Notes: generated from the sequence alone by a model not told the origin. 64,000 nt of DNA from Flavobacteriales bacterium (GCA_023957375.1 JAMLHB010000001.1:248001-312000), one strand, 5' to 3'. Positions 24,800 through 33,508 are shown, numbered from the stretch's first letter. Made by a program: numbers and translations.

Positions 24800-27700
24800 A
24801 TGGCCTTCAACGAAAACACACGGGTAAAGCTCCCGGCCATCCTGCACCTTTGCCGGTTGGGCTATACGTATCTGCCGTTGGGCAAGGCCAAATGGGACCC
24901 GAACACCAACATTTTCACGGGCATCTTCCTGGAGAGCGTCGGCAAGCTGAACCCCGAACGCACGCCGGACGAGATCAAGCGGGCCTTGGATGAGGTCACC
25001 CTTGCGCTGGACAACGAAGACCTGGGGCAAGCCTTTTACAAGCTGCTCACCTACGGAACGGGCGTTAAGCTGTTCGACTTCAACGATCCGGGGAACAACA
25101 GCTACCACGTGGTCACCGAGCTGACCTGCAAGAACGGCGAGGATGAATTCCGGCCGGACATCACCTTGCTCTTCAACGGCATGCCGCTGGCCTTCATCGA
25201 AGTGAAGAAGCCCAACAACCGCGAAGGCATACTGGCGGAACGCGACCGCATCAACACGCGGTTCAAGAACACCAAGTTCAGGCGCTTCATCAACCTCAGC
25301 CAGTTGCTGGTGTTCAGCAACAACATGGAGTACGATACCGAAAGCATCGAGCCGGTGCAGGGTGCCTTTTACTCCACCACCTCCTACAGCGAGGCTTCCT
25401 TCAACTGCTTCCGTGAAGAACAGACCTTCGACCTGCAGGCGCTGCTGGCACCGGAGGATGATTCGCTGGAGACCGCCGTGCTGAAGGACAACAACCTGGT
25501 GGCCATCAAGCATTCGCCGGAGTTCCTGACCAACAAGGACCCGCGCAACCCCACCAACCGGGTGCTCACCTCGCTCTGTTCCAAGGAGCGCTTCGCCACG
25601 CTGCTGAAGTATGCCATCGCTTATGTGCGCACCACCAAGGGCTTGGAGAAGCACATCATGCGCTACCCGCAGTTCTTCGCTACCAAGGCCATTGAGCGCA
25701 AGCTGGACGCGGGGGTGCGCAAGGGCATCATCTGGCACACGCAGGGCAGCGGAAAAACCGCCCTCGCCTACTACAACGTCCATGCGCTTACGGACTACTA
25801 CCAAGGAAAGGGCATCGTGCCCAAGTTCTTCTTCATCGTGGACCGGCTGGACCTGCTGGACCAGGCGAAGAGGGAATTCACCTGCCGTGGCCTGAAGGTG
25901 CATGTGGTGGATTCCCGTGATGACATGGTGAAGGACTTCAGCCGCCCCGGCGCCATACACAACGACCGCGGCGAGCGTGAGATCACCGTGGTGAACATCC
26001 AGAAATTCAAGGAGGAGACCGATGTGGTGAAGGGCGGCGACTACAACTTGGGCACCCAGCGGGTGTTCTTCCTGGACGAAGTACACCGCAGCTACGACCC
26101 CGAAGGCAGCTTCCTGGCCAACCTGGTGAACGCGGACCGCAACGCCATCACCATCGGCCTTACCGGCACGCCGCTGATCAGCACCGACCGCCGCAGCAAG
26201 GACCTTTTCGGCGACTACATCCACAAGTACTACTACAACGCCTCCATTGCCGACGGCTACACGCTGAAGCTGATCCGCGAAGGCATTGAGACCAACTACA
26301 AGGCCCGGCTAAGGGAAGCGCTGAAGGAGATCGAGGTGCTCAAGGGCATGGGCGACAAAAGGCAGGTCTTCGCGCATGCCCGCTTCGTGGAGCCCATGCT
26401 GGACTACATCGTGGAGGATTTCGTGAAGAGCCGCATCCGCCTGGACGATCACAGCATCGGCGGGCTGGTGGTGTGCGACAGCAACGAACAGGCGCGCAAG
26501 GTGCTGGAGGTGTTCAAGAGCAAATACAATCCGCAGTTGCCCACCCTTGCCGAAGTGCAGCCCTACGCCATGGCCGCGGAACCGGCGGCGGTGTACGGGG
26601 ACTATACCAGTCGCCACAAACAGGCGCTCACCGCCGCATTGATCCTGCACGACTTCGGCAACACGGAAGAACGGAAGGAGCAGATCGAGCAGTTCAAGGA
26701 AGGCAAGATCGACCTGCTCTTCGTGAACAACATGCTGCTTACCGGCTTCGATGCACCGCGCCTGAAGAAACTCTACCTCGGCCGCAAGGTGAAGAGCCAC
26801 AACCTGCTGCAGACCCTTACGCGGGTGAACCGCACCTACCGCGCCCACCGCTACGGCTACGTGGTGGACTTTGCCGACATCACCAAGGAGTTCGACGCCA
26901 CCAACAAGGCCTATTTCGATGAGCTGCAGCAGGAGCTGGGCGATGAAATGGGCAGCTACAGCAGCCTGTTCAAGACCAAGGAGGAGATCGAGGCCGAGAT
27001 CGCCGACATCCAGGAACACCTGTTCCGTTTCGACCTGCTGAATGCCGAGGCCTTCAGCCAGCAGATCAGCCAGATCCAGGACCGGGCCGAAATGCTGGCC
27101 ATCAAGAAGGCGCTGGAGAACGTCAAGAGCCTCTACAACCTGATCCGCCTCCTCGGCCACTTCGACCTGCTGGGGAAGTTCGACTTCAAGAAACTGGGGC
27201 AGCTCTACAACGTGGCCGCGGACCACCTGCACCTGCTGAACCTGAAGGAAAGCCTGAAGAACGACCCGGACAGCATCAACCTGCTGAACGTGGCCCTGGA
27301 GGACGTGCTTTTCCAGTTCCGCAAGGTGAGCGAGGATGAACTGGTGATCGCCGATGAACTGAAGAACACCCTGCGCCAGACCCGCGAGGCCCTCGCCGGC
27401 AACTTTGACAAGAAGGACCCGGTGTTCATCTCGCTCTACGACGAACTGAAACGCCTGTTCGACAAGAAGAACCTGGACGAGGTGACCCAGGAGGACATGA
27501 AGCGCAACATCGGCGAGCTGCGCAAGATCCACGACAAGGTGGCCGAGCTGAACCGCCGCAACGAACTACTGCGCGGCAAGTACCGGGGCGACGCCAAGTA
27601 CGCCCGCGTCCACAAGCGCGTGCTGGAGCGCGGCGGCATCAGCCAGCGCGAAAGCCAGATCAATGAAATGCTCCTGGAAGTGAAGCGCGAAGCCGACGAC

Positions 27701-27883
27701 ACGGTGGGGGCCAACGAAAAGTTGTTGAGCAACGAGGCCTACTTTGCCCAATTGCTCATGGGCTACGTGACCACCGCGCTGGACAAGGAAAAGCTCCAAT
27801 GGGACGCTCCCGGCGCGCAGTTCATCAACGCCTGCGTGGTGCGCGAGTACATGAACGAATTCAACGGAAGGGTGGCATGGTAA
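24800..27883 (+). CDS. hsdR: Type I restriction endonuclease, R subunit
   Basis: A 1027-residue protein from ATG 24800; the frame is open further upstream but lacks family sequence there. The N-terminal nuclease domain shows the PD-D/ExK set: Asp120 (RPDITLLF) and Glu134-x-Lys136 (FIEVKK). The translocase has Walker A QGSGKT (residues 315-320) and the DEAD-like box DEVH (residues 426-429), then a TGFDAPRL...LLQTLTRVNRTYR helicase motif VI region near 650. The C-terminal third is helical and charged, for contact with the methylase core. It cleaves unmodified DNA after ATP-driven translocation, in complex with HsdM and HsdS. Two REP-like palindromes separate it from hsdM. Confidence 0.95.
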   Translation: MAFNENTRVKLPAILHLCRLGYTYLPLGKAKWDPNTNIFTGIFLESVGKLNPERTPDEIKRALDEVTLALDNEDLGQAFYKLLTYGTGVKLFDFNDPGNNSYHVVTELTCKNGEDEFRPDITLLFNGMPLAFIEVKKPNNREGILAERDRINTRFKNTKFRRFINLSQLLVFSNNMEYDTESIEPVQGAFYSTTSYSEASFNCFREEQTFDLQALLAPEDDSLETAVLKDNNLVAIKHSPEFLTNKDPRNPTNRVLTSLCSKERFATLLKYAIAYVRTTKGLEKHIMRYPQFFATKAIERKLDAGVRKGIIWHTQGSGKTALAYYNVHALTDYYQGKGIVPKFFFIVDRLDLLDQAKREFTCRGLKVHVVDSRDDMVKDFSRPGAIHNDRGEREITVVNIQKFKEETDVVKGGDYNLGTQRVFFLDEVHRSYDPEGSFLANLVNADRNAITIGLTGTPLISTDRRSKDLFGDYIHKYYYNASIADGYTLKLIREGIETNYKARLREALKEIEVLKGMGDKRQVFAHARFVEPMLDYIVEDFVKSRIRLDDHSIGGLVVCDSNEQARKVLEVFKSKYNPQLPTLAEVQPYAMAAEPAAVYGDYTSRHKQALTAALILHDFGNTEERKEQIEQFKEGKIDLLFVNNMLLTGFDAPRLKKLYLGRKVKSHNLLQTLTRVNRTYRAHRYGYVVDFADITKEFDATNKAYFDELQQELGDEMGSYSSLFKTKEEIEAEIADIQEHLFRFDLLNAEAFSQQISQIQDRAEMLAIKKALENVKSLYNLIRLLGHFDLLGKFDFKKLGQLYNVAADHLHLLNLKESLKNDPDSINLLNVALEDVLFQFRKVSEDELVIADELKNTLRQTREALAGNFDKKDPVFISLYDELKRLFDKKNLDEVTQEDMKRNIGELRKIHDKVAELNRRNELLRGKYRGDAKYARVHKRVLERGGISQRESQINEMLLEVKREADDTVGANEKLLSNEAYFAQLLMGYVTTALDKEKLQWDAPGAQFINACVVREYMNEFNGRVAW

Positions 27884-27984
27884 TGATGTGCGAACACCGG
27901 GCAGGTGCGGGATGGCCATGGATTGGTGAAACAACCCGCCATGCCGCCATAAAAGCACACAACCGTGCCGTGCCCGCCAATACA

Positions 27985-28046
27985 GACCCCGGAGGGGTCG
28001 CACAGCGTTGCATGAAAGCTGCAACCAAGCCGACCCTGAAAGGGTC
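27985..28046. repeat. Two REP-like palindromes between hsdR and hsdM
   Basis: GACCCCGGAGGGGTC at 27985-27999 and GACCCTGAAAGGGTC at 28032-28046, each followed by GCACAGC in the same orientation and separated by 32 bp. These match the units at 2053, 2103 and 41068-41224. They fill most of the 199-bp hsdR-hsdM gap and would fold into hairpins in a shared transcript. Confidence 0.7.
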
Positions 28047-28082
28047 GCACAGCCACCATTCCATTCCTCGTACCCATCCGCA

Positions 28083-29699
28083 ATGACCACCGATTTCACC
28101 GCGCAGACCAAGGCGCTGATCGACGACCTGAAGAGCGTGTGCGCCAGCTACGGCTTGGGCAACGACGGCAACGAGTACAAGATCATCACCCAGGCCTTCC
28201 TCTACAAATTCCTCAACGACAAGTTCGCCCATGAGGTGAAGCGGCTGGACCCCAAGTTGGCCAAGGCCGAGAACTGGGAAGAAGCCCTCGCCAAATACAG
28301 CGACCAGGAATTCGACAAGCTGCTGCTGAAGCTGCCCGCGGACTGCGCGCGCCTGCAACGCCACCAGACCCTGGCCTACCTGTACAACAACCAGAACAAG
28401 CCTGAATTCCACAAGCTCTTTGACGACACCCTCCGCGATGTGGCCGTGCTCAACACCGACATCTTCAGCGTGAAGGAGGACACCGGCGAAAAGATCATCC
28501 TCTTCGATGAGCTCAGCCAGTACATCAACAGCCCCGCCAAGCGCGACGCCTTCTGCATCGCCCTCGTCAACAAGCTGGTGCCCTTCAGCTTCGAGGGCAT
28601 CTTCAACCAAAAGTTCGACTTCTTCGCCACCATCTTCGAGTACTTGATCAAGGACTACAACAAGGACGGCGGCGGCAAATACGCCGAGTACTACACCCCG
28701 CACGCCATCGCCAAGATCATGGCCGCCATCCTGGTGCCGGGGCCGGTAAGGAACGTGACCTGCTACGACCCCGGCGCGGGCACGGGCCAACTGCTCATGA
28801 GCTTGGCCCACGCCATCGGCGAGACGCAATGCACCCTCTACGCGCAGGACATCAGCCAGAAGAGCAGCAGCATGCTCCGCCTCAACCTGGTGCTGAACAA
28901 CCTGGTGCATTCCATCCCCAACATCATCCAGGGCGATACCATCCGCCATCCCTACACCGGCGGCAGCTGGCCGGCGCAGTTCGACTACATCGTGAGCAAC
29001 CCGCCCTTCAAGCTGGATTTCAGCGACCACCGCGACGAACTGGACAGCAAGGCCAACGCCGGGCGCTTCTTCGCCGGCATCCCCAAGGTGCCCAACAAGA
29101 AGAAGGAGAGCATGGCCATCTACCTGCTCTTCATCCAGCACATCATGCACGCGCTGGGGCCCAAGGGCAAGGCCGCCATTGTGGTGCCCACCGGCTTCCT
29201 TACCGCGCAAAGCGGCATCGAACTGAAGATCCGGCAGAAGCTGGTGGACGGCCGCATGCTGCGCGGCGTGGTGAGCATGCCCAGCAACATCTTCGCCACC
29301 ACCGGCACCAACGTGAGCGTGCTCTTTTTGGACAAGGCCAACGCCAAGGGCGAGATCGTGCTGATGGACGCCAGCAAATTGGGCACCACCATCAAAGAGG
29401 GCAAGAACCAGAAAACGCTGCTCTCCGTGGAAGAAGAGGACCGCATCATCGAAACCTTCAACCAGCACCAGGCCATGGACGACTTCAGCGTGGTGCTGGG
29501 CTATGCCGAGATCGCCGCCAAGAATTACTCTTTCAGCGCGGGGCAGTATTTTGAGGTGAAGCTCAAACATGTGGAGATTACCCCACAGGAGTTTGCAATG
29601 AAGATCCGGGAACACCAAGCGGCTTTGTCCCGGCTCCATTCGGAGGTCACTGCATTGGAGAACAAGATTGAAGAGCACCTGGACGCGCTTTCATTATGA
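28083..29699 (+). CDS. hsdM: Type I restriction-modification DNA methyltransferase, M subunit
   Basis: A 538-residue N6-adenine methylase. ATG 28083 starts at the HsdM helical N-domain (MTTDFTAQTKALIDDL). The AdoMet site is DPGAGTG (residues 229-235) and the catalytic motif IV is NPPF (306-309), preceded by YYTPHAIAKIM (about residues 203-213), typical of HsdM. With HsdS it methylates the host recognition site and forms the core to which HsdR binds. The stop overlaps the hsdS start by 4 bp (ATGA, 29696-29699), so M and S are translated in step. GC content is as high as in the surrounding genome, unlike parts of hsdS. Confidence 0.95.
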   Translation: MTTDFTAQTKALIDDLKSVCASYGLGNDGNEYKIITQAFLYKFLNDKFAHEVKRLDPKLAKAENWEEALAKYSDQEFDKLLLKLPADCARLQRHQTLAYLYNNQNKPEFHKLFDDTLRDVAVLNTDIFSVKEDTGEKIILFDELSQYINSPAKRDAFCIALVNKLVPFSFEGIFNQKFDFFATIFEYLIKDYNKDGGGKYAEYYTPHAIAKIMAAILVPGPVRNVTCYDPGAGTGQLLMSLAHAIGETQCTLYAQDISQKSSSMLRLNLVLNNLVHSIPNIIQGDTIRHPYTGGSWPAQFDYIVSNPPFKLDFSDHRDELDSKANAGRFFAGIPKVPNKKKESMAIYLLFIQHIMHALGPKGKAAIVVPTGFLTAQSGIELKIRQKLVDGRMLRGVVSMPSNIFATTGTNVSVLFLDKANAKGEIVLMDASKLGTTIKEGKNQKTLLSVEEEDRIIETFNQHQAMDDFSVVLGYAEIAAKNYSFSAGQYFEVKLKHVEITPQEFAMKIREHQAALSRLHSEVTALENKIEEHLDALSL

Positions 29700-31168
29700 G
29701 GAAGTGGAGGCCTGAAAAGTTGGGCGACATTGCCGAGGTGCTGCTCGGTAAAATGCTCGATAAAGAGAAGAACAAGGGCGAACCACATCCATATCTGTCT
29801 AACAAGGACGTTCGCTGGGGTGCGTTCAATACCGAGGGTCTCAACCTCATGCGATTTGAGGCGGATGAACATGAACGGTTCGGGCTCAGGTACGGCGACC
29901 TTGTTGTTTGTGAGGGTGGTGAACCGGGTCGATGTGCGATCTGGCGGGAGGAAGTGGCCGACATGAAGATCCAGAAGGCCCTGCATCGCGTTCGGGTCAA
30001 CGAGGGATACAGCAACGAGTTCATCTACTACAGGATGCTTCTTGCAGGTAGAACAGGTGGCCTTGACAAGTACCTGATAGGTTCAACTATCAAGCACCTG
30101 ACCGGGGTAAACCTGAAGCGGGTCGAGTTCGATTATCCAACCTACGAAGAACAGAAACGCATCGCCTCCGTCCTCTCCGCCCTCGACGCCAAGATCGCCC
30201 TGAACACGCGGATCAACGCGGAGCTGGAGGCCTTGGCCAAGTTGGTGTACGACTACTGGTTCGTGCAGTTCGATTTTCCCATCAGCGCCGCCCAGGCCAA
30301 GCGCATGGGCAAGCCTACGCTGGCCGGCATGCCCTACAAGAGCAGCGGCGGGGCCATGGTACACAACCAGGAGCTGAAACGGGAGGTGCCGGAGGGGTGG
30401 GAAGCTGACACACTCGACAGTTTCGTTGAACTGACACGAGGTGTGACTTACAGCAAGGATGATCTTACTGATTGCACAGACGAGAATGCCATTCCATTGC
30501 TCCGTGCAACGAACATTAGCGGTTCAGTAATCGACCTTCGCGACCTCCAGTACGTACCGAAGTCGATCGTATCGGAAGACCAGCTTCTACGCTTCCCTGA
30601 TGTTCTCATTACGATGTCCAGCGGTAGCAAGGCGCACGTTGGCAAGAAGGCATACTTCTACTTCGATGACAGGGTCTGCTTTGGGGCCTTCTGTTCAAGG
30701 ATCCGGATCAATAAGGACTACACCTTCTACGTCGGAAACTTCTTGAAGTCCGATTGGTTTGGTAGTCACATTCGGAACGTTAGCCTGGGCACGAACATCA
30801 ACAACCTCACTAACGAACATATCAAGGGTTGCTCGATACTCCGCCCTACGAAGGATGTCGTGGCGGTTTTCGAGAAACTGGTCGCACCTCTCTTTGACCT
30901 CATCGGTAGCAACGTGAGACAGAACCAGGAACTCACCACGCTGCGGGATTGGCTGTTGCCATTGCTGATGAACGGGCAGGTGGTGGTTCGATCAGATGCT
31001 TCGACTTCGCTCAGTGCAAGTGATCAGGCGATCGGGCGATCAGATGCTTCCGCCGCAGCCTTGGCGAAGGAGGATGATGGGAGTGTGGGTCCGCCATCGC
31101 GCAGCGCTACGGCGGAGAACATGTCGATGGCTGCGGAGCCTGCGGGGCGGTATGGGAAGAAGCGTTGA
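29696..31168 (+). CDS. hsdS: Type I restriction-modification specificity subunit
   Basis: A 490-residue protein with two target-recognition domains. TRD1 covers about residues 1-140, followed by the central helical spacer EEQKRIASVLSALDAKIALN (about 148-167); TRD2 starts around GWEADTLDSFVELTRGVTYS (about 233) and ends before NQELTTLRDWLLPLLMNGQV (about 407). The spacer segments are GC-rich whereas TRD stretches (near 29720-30100 and 30420-30920) are visibly less so, as expected for swapped recognition domains. After the normal end the protein runs on for about 60 residues of Ala/Ser/Asp-rich sequence (RSDAS...ENMSMAAEPAGRYGKKR) that is repeated twice downstream. Its stop abuts the opposite-strand gene with no gap. 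Confidence 0.93.
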   Translation: MRKWRPEKLGDIAEVLLGKMLDKEKNKGEPHPYLSNKDVRWGAFNTEGLNLMRFEADEHERFGLRYGDLVVCEGGEPGRCAIWREEVADMKIQKALHRVRVNEGYSNEFIYYRMLLAGRTGGLDKYLIGSTIKHLTGVNLKRVEFDYPTYEEQKRIASVLSALDAKIALNTRINAELEALAKLVYDYWFVQFDFPISAAQAKRMGKPTLAGMPYKSSGGAMVHNQELKREVPEGWEADTLDSFVELTRGVTYSKDDLTDCTDENAIPLLRATNISGSVIDLRDLQYVPKSIVSEDQLLRFPDVLITMSSGSKAHVGKKAYFYFDDRVCFGAFCSRIRINKDYTFYVGNFLKSDWFGSHIRNVSLGTNINNLTNEHIKGCSILRPTKDVVAVFEKLVAPLFDLIGSNVRQNQELTTLRDWLLPLLMNGQVVVRSDASTSLSASDQAIGRSDASAAALAKEDDGSVGPPSRSATAENMSMAAEPAGRYGKKR

Positions 31169-32020
31169 TCAGCCGACCGCTACCTGCTTGCGCTCATCAA
31201 GGAAGGCGCGTCGTTGGGCTTCGTCATTCCAATCCACCAGTTCGCCCTCGTTGCCCAGCATCTTCCGGCTATTCTCCATGTACTCGGTCGCAGTTGCATC
31301 CGGGTCGGTCTTCACCACGGAGATCGCCTTCATCCCGGACGGCCCCTTCAAGCGGTGGATGTCCTTGTACATGTAGGCGGTAAGGCCGGCGTGTTCATAC
31401 AAACGCTTGCCTTGGCCATGTGTGAAGTCAAAGGTCTCGATCAGGTACAGCACGCTGTTCTCCTGTGAAAACTCAGGCCGGTACACTACGCTACCACCTC
31501 CTACGACGGGTTGTCGCCGACGCACCGGATGCACAATGCCCTCGGGTGTCTTGTGGTCGTCCACAAGAATATTCAGGTCAAGCAGTTCCGTTGCGATGGA
31601 ATTGGCCAGCTGCGTGCCCGTCACCAGCACGGGGTCGCCCTCGCGCACGGCTTCGGCAAAACCCTTGCCCACGAACCTGGAATAGAGGTGATCCACCACC
31701 TGCTCCAGCGGGTCGTCCCCTATGTCTAGCACATTGCCGCCTTTGATCAAGCCATAGTTTGAGCGTTCCCCATCAATGAGGTCTTCCAGCTTGGGAACCG
31801 TTTGGCCCTGGTCCTGCCAATACTTCACCCATTGCAAAAACACGTCGGGTTCGTTCAAGGGCCGCAGCTTTCGCCTGTCCATGGTGCCCGTTTCATCCTC
31901 TCCCAGAAAGCGCGAAAGCGTACGTTCGCCCATGCGTGCTATCACGCCCACATTGCGCGGCTCCTTGCGCAAGGGGTCCGCCTGGTATTGGGCAATGAGG
32001 TATTGTACGCGGGCATTCAT
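31169..32020 (-). CDS. DUF3037-like protein, partner of HipA-like kinase (pair 1)
   Basis: A 283-residue protein. ATG 32020 is chosen because it overlaps the upstream stop as ATGA (32017-32020); another ATG lies 9 nt before it. The N-terminal VQYLIAQYQADPLRKEPRNV followed by GVIAR resembles the opening of DUF3037 (a hydrophobic strand, D-P, then N-V-G-V), although the whole protein is longer than the usual DUF3037 domain. The middle contains no enzyme motif I recognise. Coupling to a HipA-like kinase suggests a two-gene toxin-antitoxin or defence module. The 3' end abuts the hsdS stop from the opposite strand. Function is inferred from context only. Confidence 0.55.
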   Translation of the reverse strand: MNARVQYLIAQYQADPLRKEPRNVGVIARMGERTLSRFLGEDETGTMDRRKLRPLNEPDVFLQWVKYWQDQGQTVPKLEDLIDGERSNYGLIKGGNVLDIGDDPLEQVVDHLYSRFVGKGFAEAVREGDPVLVTGTQLANSIATELLDLNILVDDHKTPEGIVHPVRRRQPVVGGGSVVYRPEFSQENSVLYLIETFDFTHGQGKRLYEHAGLTAYMYKDIHRLKGPSGMKAISVVKTDPDATATEYMENSRKMLGNEGELVDWNDEAQRRAFLDERKQVAVG

Positions 32021-32748
32021 GGTTTCCACGGAAGGGTCCCTAAGTTAAGGCTTGGGAACGCTTGTTTGTTCGCGGCAACAATGTTCGGCAACCGGGTACG
32101 CCGGTCCATCAGGTATGCGCGAAAGAAATCCACGTTGCCGGGTTCAAGGCCTACTTCCACGGCTTTATTCAAGGCATCGGTGATCTGGTGTTCGGCCACC
32201 GCCATGATGCGCTGGTGCCAGCGCTTGAAGGTGCTGGCATCCACGAGCTCCTGTGCCAGGCAATGGGCCCCGATGGCAGGCAGGTCGCGCATTTTCTCAG
32301 CGTATTCCCGTTGTGGCAGGTCGGTAGGCATCAATGCACGGGAGTGGTCGAAGAGCTGAACGGCGTCCGTTTTCTCATAGTGCATCAGGTTCTTGGCATG
32401 GCGGTCCGGATTGAGGGCCCAAGCATCGAACAACACAATACCGGCGCAGAGGTCCGGCTGGCGTGCCACCAATAGTTCGGGTATCACGGGTGGCAGCTTT
32501 TCACCCGACAGGTTGAAATTCAATGACACGAACCAGGACCTATCCCCTTCCTTGACCAGAAAACCCGGTGGAACAGGAAGGCCGACAGCCGCAGCTAAAC
32601 GGGCGCAGATGTACTCGTTGGCCACGATGTGCGGCTCCGCAGGGTTGCTCGTCTTGGCCACGCCCGAAACACTGATCAAGCGGGGTTCCGAAACACCTTC
32701 ACCGACCGGGTCTCCCCAATCCATTATCTTATAGTGCGTGGCAGGCAT
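32017..32748 (-). CDS. HipA-like Ser/Thr kinase family protein (pair 1)
   Basis: A 243-residue protein starting at ATG 32748 (MPATHYKIMDWGD). An upstream in-frame extension has a biased composition and is rejected. HipA-type landmarks are NEYICARLAAAVGLPVPPGF (about residues 43-62), the catalytic-loop-like NPDRHAKNLM (about residues 113-122; Asp and downstream Asn) and the metal-binding-like LFDHSRALM (about residues 132-140). It lacks the N-terminal half of classical HipA, so it fits the shorter HipA_2-type group. It is likely an ATP-dependent protein kinase acting as a toxin or regulator. It overlaps its DUF3037-like partner by 4 bp, and the pair is opposite in direction to the restriction genes. 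Confidence 0.68.
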   Translation of the reverse strand: MPATHYKIMDWGDPVGEGVSEPRLISVSGVAKTSNPAEPHIVANEYICARLAAAVGLPVPPGFLVKEGDRSWFVSLNFNLSGEKLPPVIPELLVARQPDLCAGIVLFDAWALNPDRHAKNLMHYEKTDAVQLFDHSRALMPTDLPQREYAEKMRDLPAIGAHCLAQELVDASTFKRWHQRIMAVAEHQITDALNKAVEVGLEPGNVDFFRAYLMDRRTRLPNIVAANKQAFPSLNLGTLPWKP

Positions 32749-32868
32749 CTTGGGTAAATATGGCGTTTTTCGGATTGACCGGTTCAGGAGGGAAAACGAT
32801 GAACCCCGTTGGCCGGGGTTCATCCTGCTTGGCCTTTTGGCCTGTAGTACCGAAGGTTCGCAGCAAGT

Positions 32869-33006
32869 TTACTTGCGCTCCTTCTCGGTGGTGCGCGGAT
32901 GGCGCTCCGCATATCGCCGGGTTACGAATTGCCCGGACTCCGAACTGCGGTAGTTGTGTCCTTTCCCGGACGACGAACCACCTCCATGTTTGCCTCTGTT
33001 TGCCAT
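32869..33006 (-). CDS. Small basic Gly/Ser-rich conserved-type protein (45 aa)
   Basis: ATG 33006 gives a 45-residue protein that begins MANRGKHGGGSSSGKGHNYR and ends GQFVTRRYAERHPRTTEKER. This layout, a Gly/Ser/Lys start then S-G-[RQ]-[YF]-V-T-x2-YA-x2-[HN]P-x-TT, matches a family of very short proteins found widely in bacteria (often labelled only hypothetical, or misannotated as a transporter), as I recall it. It has no membrane segment and is probably a nucleic-acid or protein-binding peptide. It lies upstream of and in the same direction as the HipA-like pair, so it may belong to that module. The longer frame upstream of this ATG is not supported. Confidence 0.55.
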   Translation of the reverse strand: MANRGKHGGGSSSGKGHNYRSSESGQFVTRRYAERHPRTTEKERK

Positions 33007-33083
33007 GGATTCAGGTTGGACGCGGGAGTGGTTTGCCCGCTGTCCGGGAAACGAAGTTAATCGTTGGCTCAACGTCATGTCGT

Positions 33084-33497
33084 ATGAATGTATCCCAGCA
33101 ACATGTTGATACTCAGAAGGCTTTAACTGTTAACCACTTCAAAATAACAGTTACATTTGCCGTCTTTGTTTTGACGTGTATTATGTCATCCGTGCTTAGG
33201 ACCATCCGATGTCTTTTCAATGGCAAGACGGACGTAGGCGAGCACCTCGTTACACAATTGACTGCTTTCGTTCTTGAAGAACAGGCAGATTGCGAGAACG
33301 GTCGATCAGATGCTTCCGCCGACCGCGTGCGACCGAAGCTGGCGGAGGCGCAAGCCTTGTGTTACTCGCCGAAGCACAGCGAAGGAGAGGCGAAGGAGGA
33401 TGATGGGAGTGCGGGTCCGCCTTCGCGCAGCGCTACGGCGGAGAACATGGCGATGGCTGCGGAGCCTGCGGGGCGGTATGGGAAGAAGCCAGCTTGA
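33084..33497 (+). CDS. Doubtful ORF: membrane-anchored start fused to hsdS-tail repeat
   Basis: 137 codons from ATG 33084. The first part is AT-richer than anything around it, with a hydrophobic stretch FKITVTFAVFVLTCI near residues 24-38. From about codon 73 (33300) the frame reads into a copy of the hsdS C-terminal repeat (RSDAS...KEDDGSAGPPSRSATAEN). A TACATTTG box at 33152-33159 lies inside the frame and may instead serve a start at 33183. It may be the remnant of a cargo gene joined to the repeat, or no gene at all. Nothing in it is a recognised domain. Confidence 0.25.
   Translation: MNVSQQHVDTQKALTVNHFKITVTFAVFVLTCIMSSVLRTIRCLFNGKTDVGEHLVTQLTAFVLEEQADCENGRSDASADRVRPKLAEAQALCYSPKHSEGEAKEDDGSAGPPSRSATAENMAMAAEPAGRYGKKPA
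33299..33494 (+). repeat. hsdS 3'-tail repeat, copy 2
   Basis: Matches the 3' end of hsdS (about 31036-31164) and the copy at about 34912-35043. The part from GAAGGAGGATGATGGGA onward is nearly identical in all three. This copy carries an extra insertion of about 45 bp near 33321-33390 (codons reading RVRPKLAEAQALCYSPKHSE). It stands between the small protein/HipA pair 1 and the DUF1828 pair. Confidence 0.8.
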
Positions 33498-33508
33498 GGG
33501 GTGATGCC

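Noticed and set aside
27861-29678. 605-codon minus-strand frame opposite hsdM
   Set aside because: It is antisense to a gene with clear methyltransferase motifs; composition is Val/His/Gly-biased and it extends across the REP palindromes.
32760-33083. Upstream part of a 245-codon plus-strand frame overlapping the small Gly/Ser protein
   Set aside because: It is antisense to the start of the HipA-like gene region and the 45-residue protein, Cys/Arg-rich without domain features; only the portion from 33084 is kept, as doubtful.
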